Positions 19,370-30,000 of a stretch of 55,638 nucleotides of DNA are shown piece after piece (the first letter of the stretch is position 1; the number at the start of each line of letters is the position of its first letter). This DNA is from Candidatus Hydrogenedentota bacterium (GTDB lineage Bacteria; Hydrogenedentota; Hydrogenedentia; Hydrogenedentales; JAEUWI01), in the NCBI GenBank assembly GCA_019637335.1, contig JAHBVV010000039.1, positions 1 to 55,638 on the forward strand. The letters are read 5' to 3'. A model generated the notes under the pieces. That model was not told where the DNA came from. It searched no databases and was given only the letters and a program-made list of their open reading frames with translations. The translations under genes were made by a program, and so were the position numbers.

Positions 19370-20680
19370 ATGAAATCGATAACCCGCCGCCAATTCCATC
19401 GCAACGTGGCCGCCGGAGTGGCCGCGTCCTCCGTTGCGCTTCAGATCCGGAGCGCCCGCGCGGAAGTTGGACCCAACGACCGCATACGCATCGGCGCCAT
19501 CGGCTATGGCGCCCGCGGAACGGGCAATCTGGCGGAGTTCCTGAAGGACCCGCGCGTCGAATGCCCGATCATCTGCGATGTGGACGCATCGCACCGGGAA
19601 AAGGCCGTGAAGCACGTCTCCGAGCAGGGGGGCAACACCCCGGAGGCGGTAGCGGACTTCCGGCGCGTGATCGAGCGGAACGATCTCGACGCGATCGTGG
19701 TGTCGACGCCGGATCACTGGCACGCGCTCCCGACGGTGTATGCGTGCCAGACCGGGAAGGACGTATATGTGGAGAAACCCCTGGCCCGCACCATCGACGA
19801 GGGGCGCGCCATCGTGGAGGCCGCGCGCGATCACAAGCGCGTCGTGCAGATGGGCACGCAGTGGCGGAGCCAGCCGCACTACATCGACGCCGTGGCGTAC
19901 ATCCAATCCGGGAAACTGGGCCCGATCCGATCAATACGGGGCTGGAGCTACAAGTCGTGGCCAATCACACCCGTTGCCGATGGGCCGGTTCCCGAGGGCG
20001 TGGATTACGATCTCTGGCTCGGCCCGGCCCCCGAACGCCCCTTCAACGCCAACCGTTTTCACCGGGACTTCCGCTGGTACTGGGACTACGCCGGCGGCCT
20101 GATGACGGATCTCGGCGTGCATGTGATTAACCTGTGCCAGTGGGCGACCGGTCTGGAGACCCCCTCGCGCATTACGTCGATGGGCGGGTTGCGCGTGCTG
20201 GACGGGGTAATTGAGACGCCCGACACCCAGGTGGCGCTCTATGAATTCCCGACCTATGTTCTCACCTGGGAACACCAGCTCCACGGGACCGTGAGCCCGC
20301 ACACGGGCCAGAGCGGCGCCTGTTTCAGCGGCGCGAACGGATCCCTCGTGGTGCACCAGGGCGGCTGGGAGGTCATTCCCGATCGCGCGGCGGACGGCGC
20401 CATCGAGTCCGAGAAGCATCAAGCCGGACCGGACGGGCGCCCGGCGCATGTCAGGAACTTCCTCGATTGCATGGCCAGCCGCGAGCAGCCCGTTTCCAAC
20501 CCGGAGGTGGGCCACCACGTCACGGCGCTGGCGCACCTCGGCAGCATTGCCCTGCGTGCGGGGTGCGAAGTGCGGTGGGATACCGCGGCGGAGCGAATCA
20601 GCTCGAATGATGCGGCGGATGCGCTCGTGGGCGAGCCCTACCGCAAACCCTGGTCGCTGCCCTACGCGCGAAGGACCTAA
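19370..20680 (+). CDS. Tat-exported Gfo/Idh/MocA family oxidoreductase
   Basis: A 436-residue NAD(P)-dependent oxidoreductase of the Gfo/Idh/MocA family. The N-terminus is a twin-arginine signal (TRRQFHRNVAAGVAASS), so the protein is probably exported with its cofactor already bound. The Rossmann fold starts IRIGAIGYGARGTGNLAEF, and the family EKP motif is seen in VYVEKPLARTIDEGRAIVEA. The C-terminal substrate domain includes WYWDYAGGLMTDLGVHVINL. Members act on sugars and inositols, and exported forms are common in planctomycete-like bacteria. A strong ribosome site (GAGGGGAGAG) precedes the ATG. The substrate cannot be told from sequence. Confidence 0.92.
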   Translation: MKSITRRQFHRNVAAGVAASSVALQIRSARAEVGPNDRIRIGAIGYGARGTGNLAEFLKDPRVECPIICDVDASHREKAVKHVSEQGGNTPEAVADFRRVIERNDLDAIVVSTPDHWHALPTVYACQTGKDVYVEKPLARTIDEGRAIVEAARDHKRVVQMGTQWRSQPHYIDAVAYIQSGKLGPIRSIRGWSYKSWPITPVADGPVPEGVDYDLWLGPAPERPFNANRFHRDFRWYWDYAGGLMTDLGVHVINLCQWATGLETPSRITSMGGLRVLDGVIETPDTQVALYEFPTYVLTWEHQLHGTVSPHTGQSGACFSGANGSLVVHQGGWEVIPDRAADGAIESEKHQAGPDGRPAHVRNFLDCMASREQPVSNPEVGHHVTALAHLGSIALRAGCEVRWDTAAERISSNDAADALVGEPYRKPWSLPYARRT

Positions 20681-20713
20681 AACGCGAGGGACCGCGGCGC
20701 GCGATCTTCCGGC

Positions 20714-20736
20714 TGAGGCCCGGACCCCGGACCTCA
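20714..20736. terminator. Hairpin between convergent genes
   Basis: TGAGGCCCGG, an ACC loop and CCGGACCTCA form a 10-bp stem with one mismatch. It lies between the oxidoreductase and acetyltransferase genes, which converge, and it includes the stop codon of the acetyltransferase. No long T run follows, so a termination role is only probable. Confidence 0.45.
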
Positions 20737-21225
20737 GTCCTCCGAAAGGCGCTTCTGCCAATACCCGATATCGATCCACTGGCCAAACTTGAATCCCACC
20801 CGCGGAAAGTGGCCGGCCTTCACGTAGCCGAACTTCTCGTGGAGCGCAACGCTGGCGGCATTGGGAAGCGCAATGCAGGCGATGGCGACCTGAAGCCCGT
20901 GATCCGGCATACGCCGGAGCAACTCCGCGTAAAGCGCGGTCCCGATCCCGCGCCCCTCACAGCCCCGGCGCAGGTAGATGCAGGTTTCCGCGCAGTAGCG
21001 GTAGGCGTGGCGCTCTTTCCAGCGCGCCGCGTAGGCGTAGCCCAGAATTTCGCCATCCGCGTCGTACACCAGCCAGGGATACCCGGCCTGGATCCCCCGC
21101 ACGCGATCCGCCATCGCCGAATCGCTCAGCGGGTCCTTTTCAAAGCTGGTGAGCAGTTCCGTGATATACGGGTTGTACACGGCGGCGATGGCCGGGGCGT
21201 CGTGTTCGGTGGCGTCGCGGATCAT
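20734..21225 (-). CDS. GNAT acetyltransferase, phosphinothricin-type
   Basis: A 163-residue GNAT-fold N-acetyltransferase close to the phosphinothricin/amino-acid acetyltransferase group. The family opening MIRDATEHDAPAIAAVYNPY is complete, the acetyl-CoA loop is RRGCEGRGIGTALYAELL, and the C-terminal ALHEKFGYVKAGHFPRVGFK is typical. Members acetylate small amines, including the herbicide phosphinothricin or methionine derivatives. An in-frame ATG at 21237 and others further upstream also exist; the chosen start matches the usual family N-terminus, though no clear ribosome site is present at any of them. It is a single gene on minus, convergent with the oxidoreductase. Confidence 0.87.
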   Translation of the reverse strand: MIRDATEHDAPAIAAVYNPYITELLTSFEKDPLSDSAMADRVRGIQAGYPWLVYDADGEILGYAYAARWKERHAYRYCAETCIYLRRGCEGRGIGTALYAELLRRMPDHGLQVAIACIALPNAASVALHEKFGYVKAGHFPRVGFKFGQWIDIGYWQKRLSED

Positions 21226-21445
21226 GGGCGATAGCATAATCCGCGCCGCGATAAAGGTCAACGCGACGCCGGGCCGGGCGGGCGGGTTTCCGCGCTCCAC
21301 CGAATTGGTGTCAGAATACCCCACTACCCGCCTACGATTTTTTTCCTAACCGATTTTACTGTACTTATGGTAACATGGTGTTCATGGGCTGCCTTCCTGG
21401 CCGCTGCGGTGCGTTGTGGCTTCTACTGTGGAGTGTTCCGCGACT

Positions 21446-23127
<1,682 letters not shown>

Positions 23128-23131
<4 letters not shown>

Positions 23132-24354
23132 AACAGCGCCCGCACTTTGATGGTCTCCGGCATTTCGGCCAATTGCTTGATCATCGCCTTGGTCGCGCTC
23201 TTGTCGGTGTCCATGATGAGGTAGCCGACGTCCTCGTAGGTGCGGAGGTACTGCGCGCCGACGTTGATGCCGGCCTCGCCGAACATGGTGTTGACCTTCT
23301 GCAACACGCCGGGCACGTTCTGGTGGATGTGCAGGATACGGTGGTGATCCCGGATCTCGGGCAACACTTCGTTCGGGAAGTTCACGGCCCCTTCGGTGCT
23401 GCCGTTGTTGGTGAAGCGGATGAGCTTGCCGGACACCTCAAGGCCGATGTTGCGCTGCGCCTCCTCGGTCGCCCCGCCGATGTGCGGCGTGAGGATGACG
23501 TTGTCCCGCCCCTGCAGCGGCGACTGGAACTTTTCGGCCTTCGATTTGGGCTCGACGGGAAACACGTCGAGCGCCGCGCCGCCAAGCTTGCCGCTGTCGA
23601 GCGCGTCGCGAAGCGCGTCAATATCCACCACGGACCCGCGGCTGGCGTTGAGCAGGAAGGCGCCGTCGCGCATCCAGCTGATCTGCCGGGCCCCGATCAT
23701 GCCCTCCGTGTCTTTCGTTCCGGGGACGTGCAGCGTAACCACGTCCGAGCGCTCCATGAGATCGCGGATGTCGATCACGCGGGTGGCGTTGCCCATGCAG
23801 AGCTTGTCGACGATATCGTAGTACAACACCCGCATGCCGAACGCCTCGGCAAGGACGGAAACCTGCTGGCCGATGTGCCCGTAGCCGATAATGCCGATGG
23901 TCTTGCCGCGCACTTCGACGCTGCCGGAGGTGCTCTTGTCCCACTCGCCCGCGTGCGCGTGCTTGATCTTGCCGTAGAGGCCCCGGAAGAGCATGCCGAT
24001 GTAGGTCATGACCAGCTCGGCGACGCTGCGGGTGTTGGAGTAGGGCGCGTTGAAGACCGGGATGCCCCGGATCTTCGCCGCGGCCAGATCAACCTGATTC
24101 GTGCCGATGCAAAAGGCGCCGGCGGCAAGAAGACGGTTGGCCTTCTTGAAAATCGCCCCGGTGATCTGGGTCTTGGATCGGATTCCAAGAATATGGACAT
24201 CCTTGATGGCCTTGAGAAGCTCCTTCTCGTCCATCGCGCCCTTGTGCGCTTCCACGCTGAATCCCTCGTCCTCGAAGCGGCGAACGCTTTCCGGGTGAAC
24301 GCCCTCGAGGAGGAGAACCTTGATCTTGTGCTTGGGAAACGAAGTCGTGCTCAT
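23128..24354 (-). CDS. serA: D-3-phosphoglycerate dehydrogenase
   Basis: A 408-residue enzyme that oxidises 3-phosphoglycerate to 3-phosphohydroxypyruvate, the first step of serine synthesis in the cytoplasm. It matches the E. coli-type SerA over its whole length: KIKVLLLEGVHPESVRRFED, FCIGTNQVDLAAAKIRGIPV, the NAD loop GIIGYGHIGQQ, catalytic Arg in NASRGSVVDIDAL, catalytic His in TPHIGGATEEAQRNIG, and a C-terminal ACT domain (HIHQNVPGVLQKVNTMF) that usually gives serine feedback control. The ATG at 24354 matches the family N-terminus; an upstream in-frame ATG at 24408 adds residues not typical of the family. Its stop shares the palindrome CTAG with the stop of the convergent beta-helix gene. 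Confidence 0.95.
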
Positions 24355-24770
24355 ACGGGTACCTGTGATAGATGGCGGGTGCGCGGGGGTCGCGGGGCAA
24401 TTATACAAGAACTTCTCGAGATTCGGCCAGTTACGGGATCATTGGTCGGGGCAATCGCATTTAACCCCGATCGCGGCATTTGGGTGTGAAGGTGAGTTGA
24501 TTTGGAGCCTTGAATCAATGAACGTGAGCGTTTTGGAGCGCCGGCATCTCTGCCGGCAAGGATGCCAGCGCTCCAACACGCGCCCTTTTTAAGATTTCAG
24601 TTGGTTCGTATGGCGCTCGGCTCGGACTTGAAGTTTAAATGCGATTGCCCTGGATCATTGGCCTTTCCCGCCTCGGGTGTCCCGCTCCAGTTGCCGGTTC
24701 TCCGGGCGGCGCTCGGTCTTATCCCCGCAACCATTGCAACCGTTCCGCGCCCTTGCGTATCGTTACCCCC
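24355..24770. other. Intergenic region between divergent genes
   Basis: About 415 bases without a gene. It contains the strong hairpin at 24533-24576. Upstream in-frame codons of the next gene run through the right half, but their composition is not protein-like and no ribosome site supports them. Promoters for serA and the thrombospondin-repeat gene should lie here but none is obvious by eye. Confidence 0.55.
24533..24576. repeat. Long GC-rich inverted repeat
   Basis: TTGGAGCGCCGGCATC pairs with GATGCCAGCGCTCCAA at 15 of 16 positions around a 12-base loop that itself contains TGCCGGCA. It is followed by CACGCGCCCTTTTT, so it could end transcription on plus, but its size suggests a dispersed palindromic repeat. 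Confidence 0.65.
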
Positions 24771-27407
24771 ATGTCCACGCAGGCGCGGCGATTCCACGGT
24801 CTGATAGCGGCGGCCCTCGCGATCGCCGCGGGGGCTATCCCTGTGCAGGCGCAGCGGATCATCGCGGTCACGCAAACCCGAAACACGCAGGGGGACGCCT
24901 TCCAGCTCCAGGCGAGCAGCCTGGACTTTAAAACCGGAGCCGTCCTGCCCGGAGGGCGCGTGCTTCCAGGCACGGTGTTGACCGGCCCCATCGTGTTCGA
25001 CCGGGACCGGGGCGGCATCCACCTGACCACGGGGCAGCCCTGGCGCGGAGGGCGCTTCGACGCGCCGCAACAAAGCGCCACATTGACCAGTTTTCGCGGC
25101 GCCCCCTTCGATGTCTGGCCCGGCGCGGGCGCGGCGGGCGCGCCCGGCTGGCGCGAGCACGCCGTCGGGGTGTTTCGCGACGATCTCACGTTGAGTTATC
25201 TGCTGGTTACGGCCGGCCTGCGCCGAGAAGACGGCGCCTGGCGCGGGCAATTGCTCGCGCGGCCGTGGCCGCCGGAAGGAACGCCGGACCGCGTACAGGC
25301 GGAGGGCGGCGCCATCCCACTGGCGATCGCGCCCCGATTCACCCTCGCCCTCCACGGCGCCCGCACACTCGCGATCGGCGCGGCGGGAAACGATGATCCG
25401 GCGATGCTGCAGACCGCCCGCGTGACGGGAATGGCCGCCGAGGCGCCGGTTCCGTTTACCAGCGGGACGCACCCGGATTCGCTCCACGATCTCCGCGGAG
25501 CGTGGCTTTCGGCGGACGCGCGCCAGGTCTTCATCCTCTTTTCCAGCCTGGCCCTGGCGGAGCCCGCTTCCTGGCTCTACGCGCTCGACGCCACCTCCCT
25601 CCAGGCCGCGGGTCCGCCGCTCGAACTCCCCGGCGTGGCCGCGGGAGACGCATCGTGCTTCGCGGCGGACCTCCGGGGCGTCTGGGTGGCGACCCGCGCG
25701 CCGGGCACCGATTTCGCCCGGATTACCCGCATTGAGCCCGGCGGCGGCGGTGTACCGGGCGTGATTCGTTCCGTCTCACTGGTCGGGGTGCGGGCAAGCG
25801 TCGTGCTCGCGGCGGAGCCCGCCCGGGGAGACCTGATCGTGGCGGCGGGCCCGCGCGTCGAATTCTGGCCCGGAGGCCTGCGCGCGGACAACAGCCATCT
25901 GTACGATGCGCCGGTGACCATAATTCAGTGGACCGCGTTCGGGCCGGTCCTGGGCGAGGGCAACCGGCTTCACCGCGTCGCGCTGCCGTCCTGCGCGCCC
26001 GAAGCCACAGTCGCCATGCGGCACGGTTGGGTCGTGGGCGCCGTCTGGCTCCCGGAGGAGATTCTCCCCGCGCCCGATGCCGACGCCGACGGCCTGGAAG
26101 ATGCGTTGGAACGACGCCTGCAAACCCGGCCCGATCACCCCGACTCCGACGGCGACGGCATTCCCGACGGTAGCGATCCGCATCCGAATGCGCCATCGCC
26201 CCGCCTGTCCGTCAGCCCGGAGGTGGTCTTTCCCCACACCGCGGTCGGCCGCCAGCTCCGCGCGCTGCGGATCGAAAGCGCGGGCGATCCCGACGCGCAG
26301 TGGGAAATTCACCTCGACGACGGCGCGCTCCCGTGGCTCCGGGTGCATCCGCGCACGTCCCGGGGTTCCGGCTACGCCTACCTCGGTGTCGACCCCGAGC
26401 GCTTTGACCCCGCGGGAATCACGTCGGGCCACCTGACGGTCACCCTCACGGGACGCGCAAAGGGTAACCGCCCGGGCTACACGGCGGCCTACAGCCCCGC
26501 CACCGTGCTGGTCCGCGTGGATCCGCCGCGAAACACCCTGCCACGCATGCTCTGGATCTGGCCGGCCACGGGCGATGCGCGCGGCGTCCGCGACGCGGAA
26601 GATCCCAGGGGCCTCGGGGCGCTGGTCGACCTCGCCGCGGGATACCCCTGTTATTTCGCGATCGCCGAGCATTTCGGCCCCGTTTCCGAGCCCCTGGACG
26701 CCTTTTCTATCGTGGCGATATCCGCGCGGGCGGCGGCCGAGGGCGTCTTGACACAAAAAGCCCTCTTCGACTATCTCAGCGGCGGGGGCGCGGTCCTGTT
26801 CCTCGGGGAGCACCTGGCCGGCGACCATTTTCGCGATCTCGGGGCCTGGCTCGGGCCGCTAGGCGTCGATGTCCCCATGGACAGCCCGCTGCAGGGCGCC
26901 TTCCCCGCCGCGGGCGAGGCGGAATTGCTCGGCCATTGGCGGGACTTCGCCATGCGGAACGGTTCCGGGTTCGTCCTGGCGGAGGGCGCCGGCGTTTCGG
27001 TGCCGGGGCCGCCGGGCCGGCACGTCTTCGTCGCCCGAGACCATGGTTACGGGCGCATCGCGCTGCTTGCCTCGCCCGCACCCCTGGAAACCCCCGCACT
27101 CGACGCCCCGGACAACCGCGCGTTTGCGCTGGACCTCCTGTATTGGCTCAGCCGCGCCGGCTACGCGGTCGAAGACCGGGATGGCGACGGCCTGCCCGAC
27201 GCCGTCGAAGACCGCAACGGCAACGGCGCGGTGGACCCCGGCGAAACCGATTGGCTCAACCCGGACACCGATGGCGACGGCCTGCCCGACGGCGCGGAGG
27301 ACACAAACCGGAACGGGCGGGTGGACCCCGGCGAGACGGACCCGCGCAACCCCGATACGGATGGCGATGGAACGCCGGACGGCGCGGACACGGCGCCCCT
27401 CGGGTGA
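24771..27407 (+). CDS. Secreted protein with thrombospondin type 3 calcium repeats
   Basis: An 878-residue exported protein. The ATG used gives the signal peptide RRFHGLIAAALAIAAGAIPV with cleavage near VQAQ. The first 400 residues look like a beta-propeller or beta-rich domain of no clear family. A calcium-binding motif follows (DADADGLEDALERR, then DSDGDGIPDGSDPHP). The middle holds a domain containing LWIWPATGD, GALVDLAAGYPCYFAIAEHF and ALFDYLSGGGAVLFLGEHLA, similar to DUF4350/glutamine-amidotransferase-like folds. The C-terminus is a run of Asp-rich thrombospondin type 3 repeats (DRDGDGLPDAVED, NPDTDGDGLPDGAED, NPDTDGDGTPDGAD) that would bind calcium. A cell-surface role is likely; no enzyme activity can be assigned. 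Confidence 0.82.
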   Translation: MSTQARRFHGLIAAALAIAAGAIPVQAQRIIAVTQTRNTQGDAFQLQASSLDFKTGAVLPGGRVLPGTVLTGPIVFDRDRGGIHLTTGQPWRGGRFDAPQQSATLTSFRGAPFDVWPGAGAAGAPGWREHAVGVFRDDLTLSYLLVTAGLRREDGAWRGQLLARPWPPEGTPDRVQAEGGAIPLAIAPRFTLALHGARTLAIGAAGNDDPAMLQTARVTGMAAEAPVPFTSGTHPDSLHDLRGAWLSADARQVFILFSSLALAEPASWLYALDATSLQAAGPPLELPGVAAGDASCFAADLRGVWVATRAPGTDFARITRIEPGGGGVPGVIRSVSLVGVRASVVLAAEPARGDLIVAAGPRVEFWPGGLRADNSHLYDAPVTIIQWTAFGPVLGEGNRLHRVALPSCAPEATVAMRHGWVVGAVWLPEEILPAPDADADGLEDALERRLQTRPDHPDSDGDGIPDGSDPHPNAPSPRLSVSPEVVFPHTAVGRQLRALRIESAGDPDAQWEIHLDDGALPWLRVHPRTSRGSGYAYLGVDPERFDPAGITSGHLTVTLTGRAKGNRPGYTAAYSPATVLVRVDPPRNTLPRMLWIWPATGDARGVRDAEDPRGLGALVDLAAGYPCYFAIAEHFGPVSEPLDAFSIVAISARAAAEGVLTQKALFDYLSGGGAVLFLGEHLAGDHFRDLGAWLGPLGVDVPMDSPLQGAFPAAGEAELLGHWRDFAMRNGSGFVLAEGAGVSVPGPPGRHVFVARDHGYGRIALLASPAPLETPALDAPDNRAFALDLLYWLSRAGYAVEDRDGDGLPDAVEDRNGNGAVDPGETDWLNPDTDGDGLPDGAEDTNRNGRVDPGETDPRNPDTDGDGTPDGADTAPLG

Positions 27408-27426
27408 GGGGTGCGCCGGGCGCCGT

Positions 27427-28557
27427 TCAGCCGGGGTCGCCGGTGCGCGGTCCGGCGAGTTGCAGGGCGGCGTCCGCCACGATTTGCGCGGTCTTCTCCC
27501 AGGTAAAGCGGCGGGCGCGGGCGCGGCCGAGTTCCTCGCAGATCATGCGCTGGGCGGCGTCGTAGAGCAGCCGCTCCAGGCCGTCCGCGATGGCCTCGGT
27601 GTCGAGGGGATCCACCAGAACCCCGGCGTCGCCGACCACTTCGGGGAGCGAGGAGCTGTTCGAGGCGAGGACCGCCGTGCCGGCGGCCATGGCCTCCAGC
27701 GCCGGAAGGCCAAAACCCTCGGAAAGCGAGACCAGCGCAAGCACATCGGCCCCGGCGACAAGCGGCGGTATGAGGTAATCCGGGAGAAAGTCGAAGTAGT
27801 GGATGCGGTGGGCCACCGGCGACGTACGCGCGGCGCGGTAGATTTCCTCGTTCCGCCAGCCCTGCCCGCCGGCAATGACCAGATCGTGCGGCATGCCGGG
27901 ATGCCGGCGGCAGACGCGCGCATAGGCCGCCATCAGCCGTTCGAGGTTCTTGCGCGGCTGCACCTGGCCCAGGTGGAGCACGTAGCGCTCCGGGAGCGAG
28001 TCCAGTATCGTGCCGGAACCGGACGGGTGCGGCTTCGCTTCGAAGAATTCTTCCGCGCATCCGGGGTACGCGACCGTGACGCGGTCGCGCGGCAGGCGAT
28101 ACGTATCCTCAACATCGCGCGCGGTCGCTTCACTGATCGCCAGGAGGCGGCTGGCCCGCCGGATGGCGTGATCCGCCTGCACGCGCATGGCGATGCGCTT
28201 CTTAGCCGGAAAACTCTCCGGATGCGTGCGCGCGGCCAGATCAAGCACGGTCACGATCGCGGGACAGGGGCACAGCACCGGCAATTGCGCCACCGGCGAG
28301 AAGAAGACGTCCGGCGGCGATTGGCGCAATTCGCGGGCCAGCAGGCGGTGCGTCCAGAACCGGCCCGCCGGCAGGGTGATGAGGGTGGCGCGCCGGGGGT
28401 CGAATCCGGGCACAGGCGGGCGGTCGAGGTAGATGCGCAGACGCACGCCGCAGTCCGTGAGAAAACCCAGCGCGTAGAGCAGCTCGCGGCAGAATCGGCC
28501 CGCGCCGGAGCGCTCCTCCTCGTTCGCCAGGCGGCCATCGATGCCGAGGACGATCAT
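27427..28557 (-). CDS. GT4-family glycosyltransferase
   Basis: A 376-residue GT-B-fold glycosyltransferase of family 4, transferring a sugar from a nucleotide-sugar donor to a growing glycan at the inner membrane. The N-terminal domain starts MIVLGIDGRLANEEERSGAG. The C-terminal domain shows YVLHLGQVQPRKNLERLMAA and the E-x7-E type donor motif SEGFGLPALEAMAAGTAVLA, followed by SSLPEVVGDAGVLVDPLDTE. The start overlaps the stop of the flippase gene (ATGA), so the two are translationally coupled. It is the last gene of a chain-length/flippase/transferase operon and converges with the thrombospondin-repeat gene, 19 bp apart. Confidence 0.92.
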   Translation of the reverse strand: MIVLGIDGRLANEEERSGAGRFCRELLYALGFLTDCGVRLRIYLDRPPVPGFDPRRATLITLPAGRFWTHRLLARELRQSPPDVFFSPVAQLPVLCPCPAIVTVLDLAARTHPESFPAKKRIAMRVQADHAIRRASRLLAISEATARDVEDTYRLPRDRVTVAYPGCAEEFFEAKPHPSGSGTILDSLPERYVLHLGQVQPRKNLERLMAAYARVCRRHPGMPHDLVIAGGQGWRNEEIYRAARTSPVAHRIHYFDFLPDYLIPPLVAGADVLALVSLSEGFGLPALEAMAAGTAVLASNSSSLPEVVGDAGVLVDPLDTEAIADGLERLLYDAAQRMICEELGRARARRFTWEKTAQIVADAALQLAGPRTGDPG

Positions 28558-29981
28558 GGCGCGGATCCCGGCAGGGCGGCCCGCCACATCCCGGTGGGGA
28601 CCGCGCGCAAGTAGAGGCAAGCCGCCACATATACGAGCGCGGCGGCCAGCACCGGCAGCGGGTCCGCGCCCCGGTTCAACGGCACGGCCCAGGCCGCCAG
28701 AAACAGCGCGTGCACCAGCAGGCCGCGGCCCTCGCGCAGCGGAACCCCGGCGCGCGCCACGGCGGCGCGCTGGAGCGCATAGCTGATTGCGGCGGCCGCG
28801 AGCGCGCTCCAGCCGGCCCCGGCGAGCCCCCAGCGCGGCAGGAGCACCGCGTTGAGCGCGAGGCTCGCGGCGACGAGCGCAATGTTGATGGCGGGGATCC
28901 ACCAGGGGCGTTCGAGCGCGATGAGCGCCTGGCCCAGGATGCCCGCCTGCGCGGCCAGACACGCCGCGACGAGCAGCGGGCCCAATGCCGGGGCCGCCGC
29001 CGTGTAGTCCTCGGTGAACAGCACCCGGAGGAGCGGCGCCTGCACGACAATCACGAACAGGGTGCTCGCGTATCCGGCAAAGGCCACCGTCACCGACACC
29101 TCCTGTAGGAGCGCGCCGGCCCGCGCGCGATCACCGCCGCGCAGCACCTCGGTTAGGCTCGGCAGCCAGGGAATCAGCGCGGCGTTGAAAAACCGGGACA
29201 CCACCCCGGGCACGCGCCGCGCCATTTCGTAGATCGCGGCGCTGCGCAGGCCGAGAAAATAGACCACGAGGACGGTGTCCGCGCGCAGGTAGAGGAAGTT
29301 GAGGACATTGTTGGCGAAGAGCGGCGCGCTGAAGCGGAGTTGCCCGCGGGTCTCGGCCCAGTTCACCGGCCCGGTCCGTGCCAGCACGCGGGCGAGCAGC
29401 GCCGCGCCGCCGGCGGTTGCAAACAGGTAGGAAACGGCGAAGGGAAGCGGGTCGCCGGCGCCCTGGAGGAAGAGCACCAGGAAGAACACCGCCTGGAGTG
29501 TGGCGATCAGCATGATCGCCCCGGCGCGGTGCGCGTAGGCGTGCATGCCCGCGGCGCCCGCGAGTAGGAAGTCGCGCAGAGCGGCGGTGACGAGAAGGAG
29601 GGGCAGCAGGAGCACGAGGTGCGGGGGCAGGGGCAGCCACGCCTCGACCGATGGCAGCCAGCGCGGGGCCAGCAGGGCGGCGCCGAAGCCGGCGGCGGCG
29701 GCCGCAATGGCCGCCCGGGCCTGAAAGGAGAAAAGGCTGGAGAGGGTGTCCCGGCGCGGGTTGGCTTCCAGCGCCTGGAGGATTTTCGGGAGGCTTGCCG
29801 GGAGCCCCAGGTTGGCGAGGATGGCCAGGCCCTCGGCGCACAGCAACAGCAGGGCGAATTGGCCGACCTGGTCCGGCGTTAGCGCGTTGGTCAGCAGCTT
29901 GCCCGTCAGGAGCAGGGCCGCCGTGGCGTAGATCATGCTCCCGACGGAGTAGGACGAGCCCTGGAGGAATCGCTCGCGCAC
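28554..29981 (-). CDS. Polysaccharide flippase (Wzx/MATE-like)
   Basis: A 475-residue integral membrane protein with about twelve to fourteen hydrophobic helices, of the polysaccharide-biosynthesis (Wzx-type) transporter family. The opening FLQGSSYSVGSMIYATAALL and the segment AIYEMARRVPGVVSRFFNAA are typical. Wzx proteins turn lipid-linked oligosaccharide units from the inner to the outer face of the inner membrane. The gene lies between a chain-length gene (19 bp upstream) and a glycosyltransferase (overlapping), which supports this role. It is separate from the exosortase-linked polysaccharide locus, so the genome has at least two such gene sets. Confidence 0.9.
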   Translation of the reverse strand: MRERFLQGSSYSVGSMIYATAALLLTGKLLTNALTPDQVGQFALLLLCAEGLAILANLGLPASLPKILQALEANPRRDTLSSLFSFQARAAIAAAAAGFGAALLAPRWLPSVEAWLPLPPHLVLLLPLLLVTAALRDFLLAGAAGMHAYAHRAGAIMLIATLQAVFFLVLFLQGAGDPLPFAVSYLFATAGGAALLARVLARTGPVNWAETRGQLRFSAPLFANNVLNFLYLRADTVLVVYFLGLRSAAIYEMARRVPGVVSRFFNAALIPWLPSLTEVLRGGDRARAGALLQEVSVTVAFAGYASTLFVIVVQAPLLRVLFTEDYTAAAPALGPLLVAACLAAQAGILGQALIALERPWWIPAINIALVAASLALNAVLLPRWGLAGAGWSALAAAAISYALQRAAVARAGVPLREGRGLLVHALFLAAWAVPLNRGADPLPVLAAALVYVAACLYLRAVPTGMWRAALPGSAP

Positions 29982-30000
29982 GGCGCCGCGGATCCGGGCG

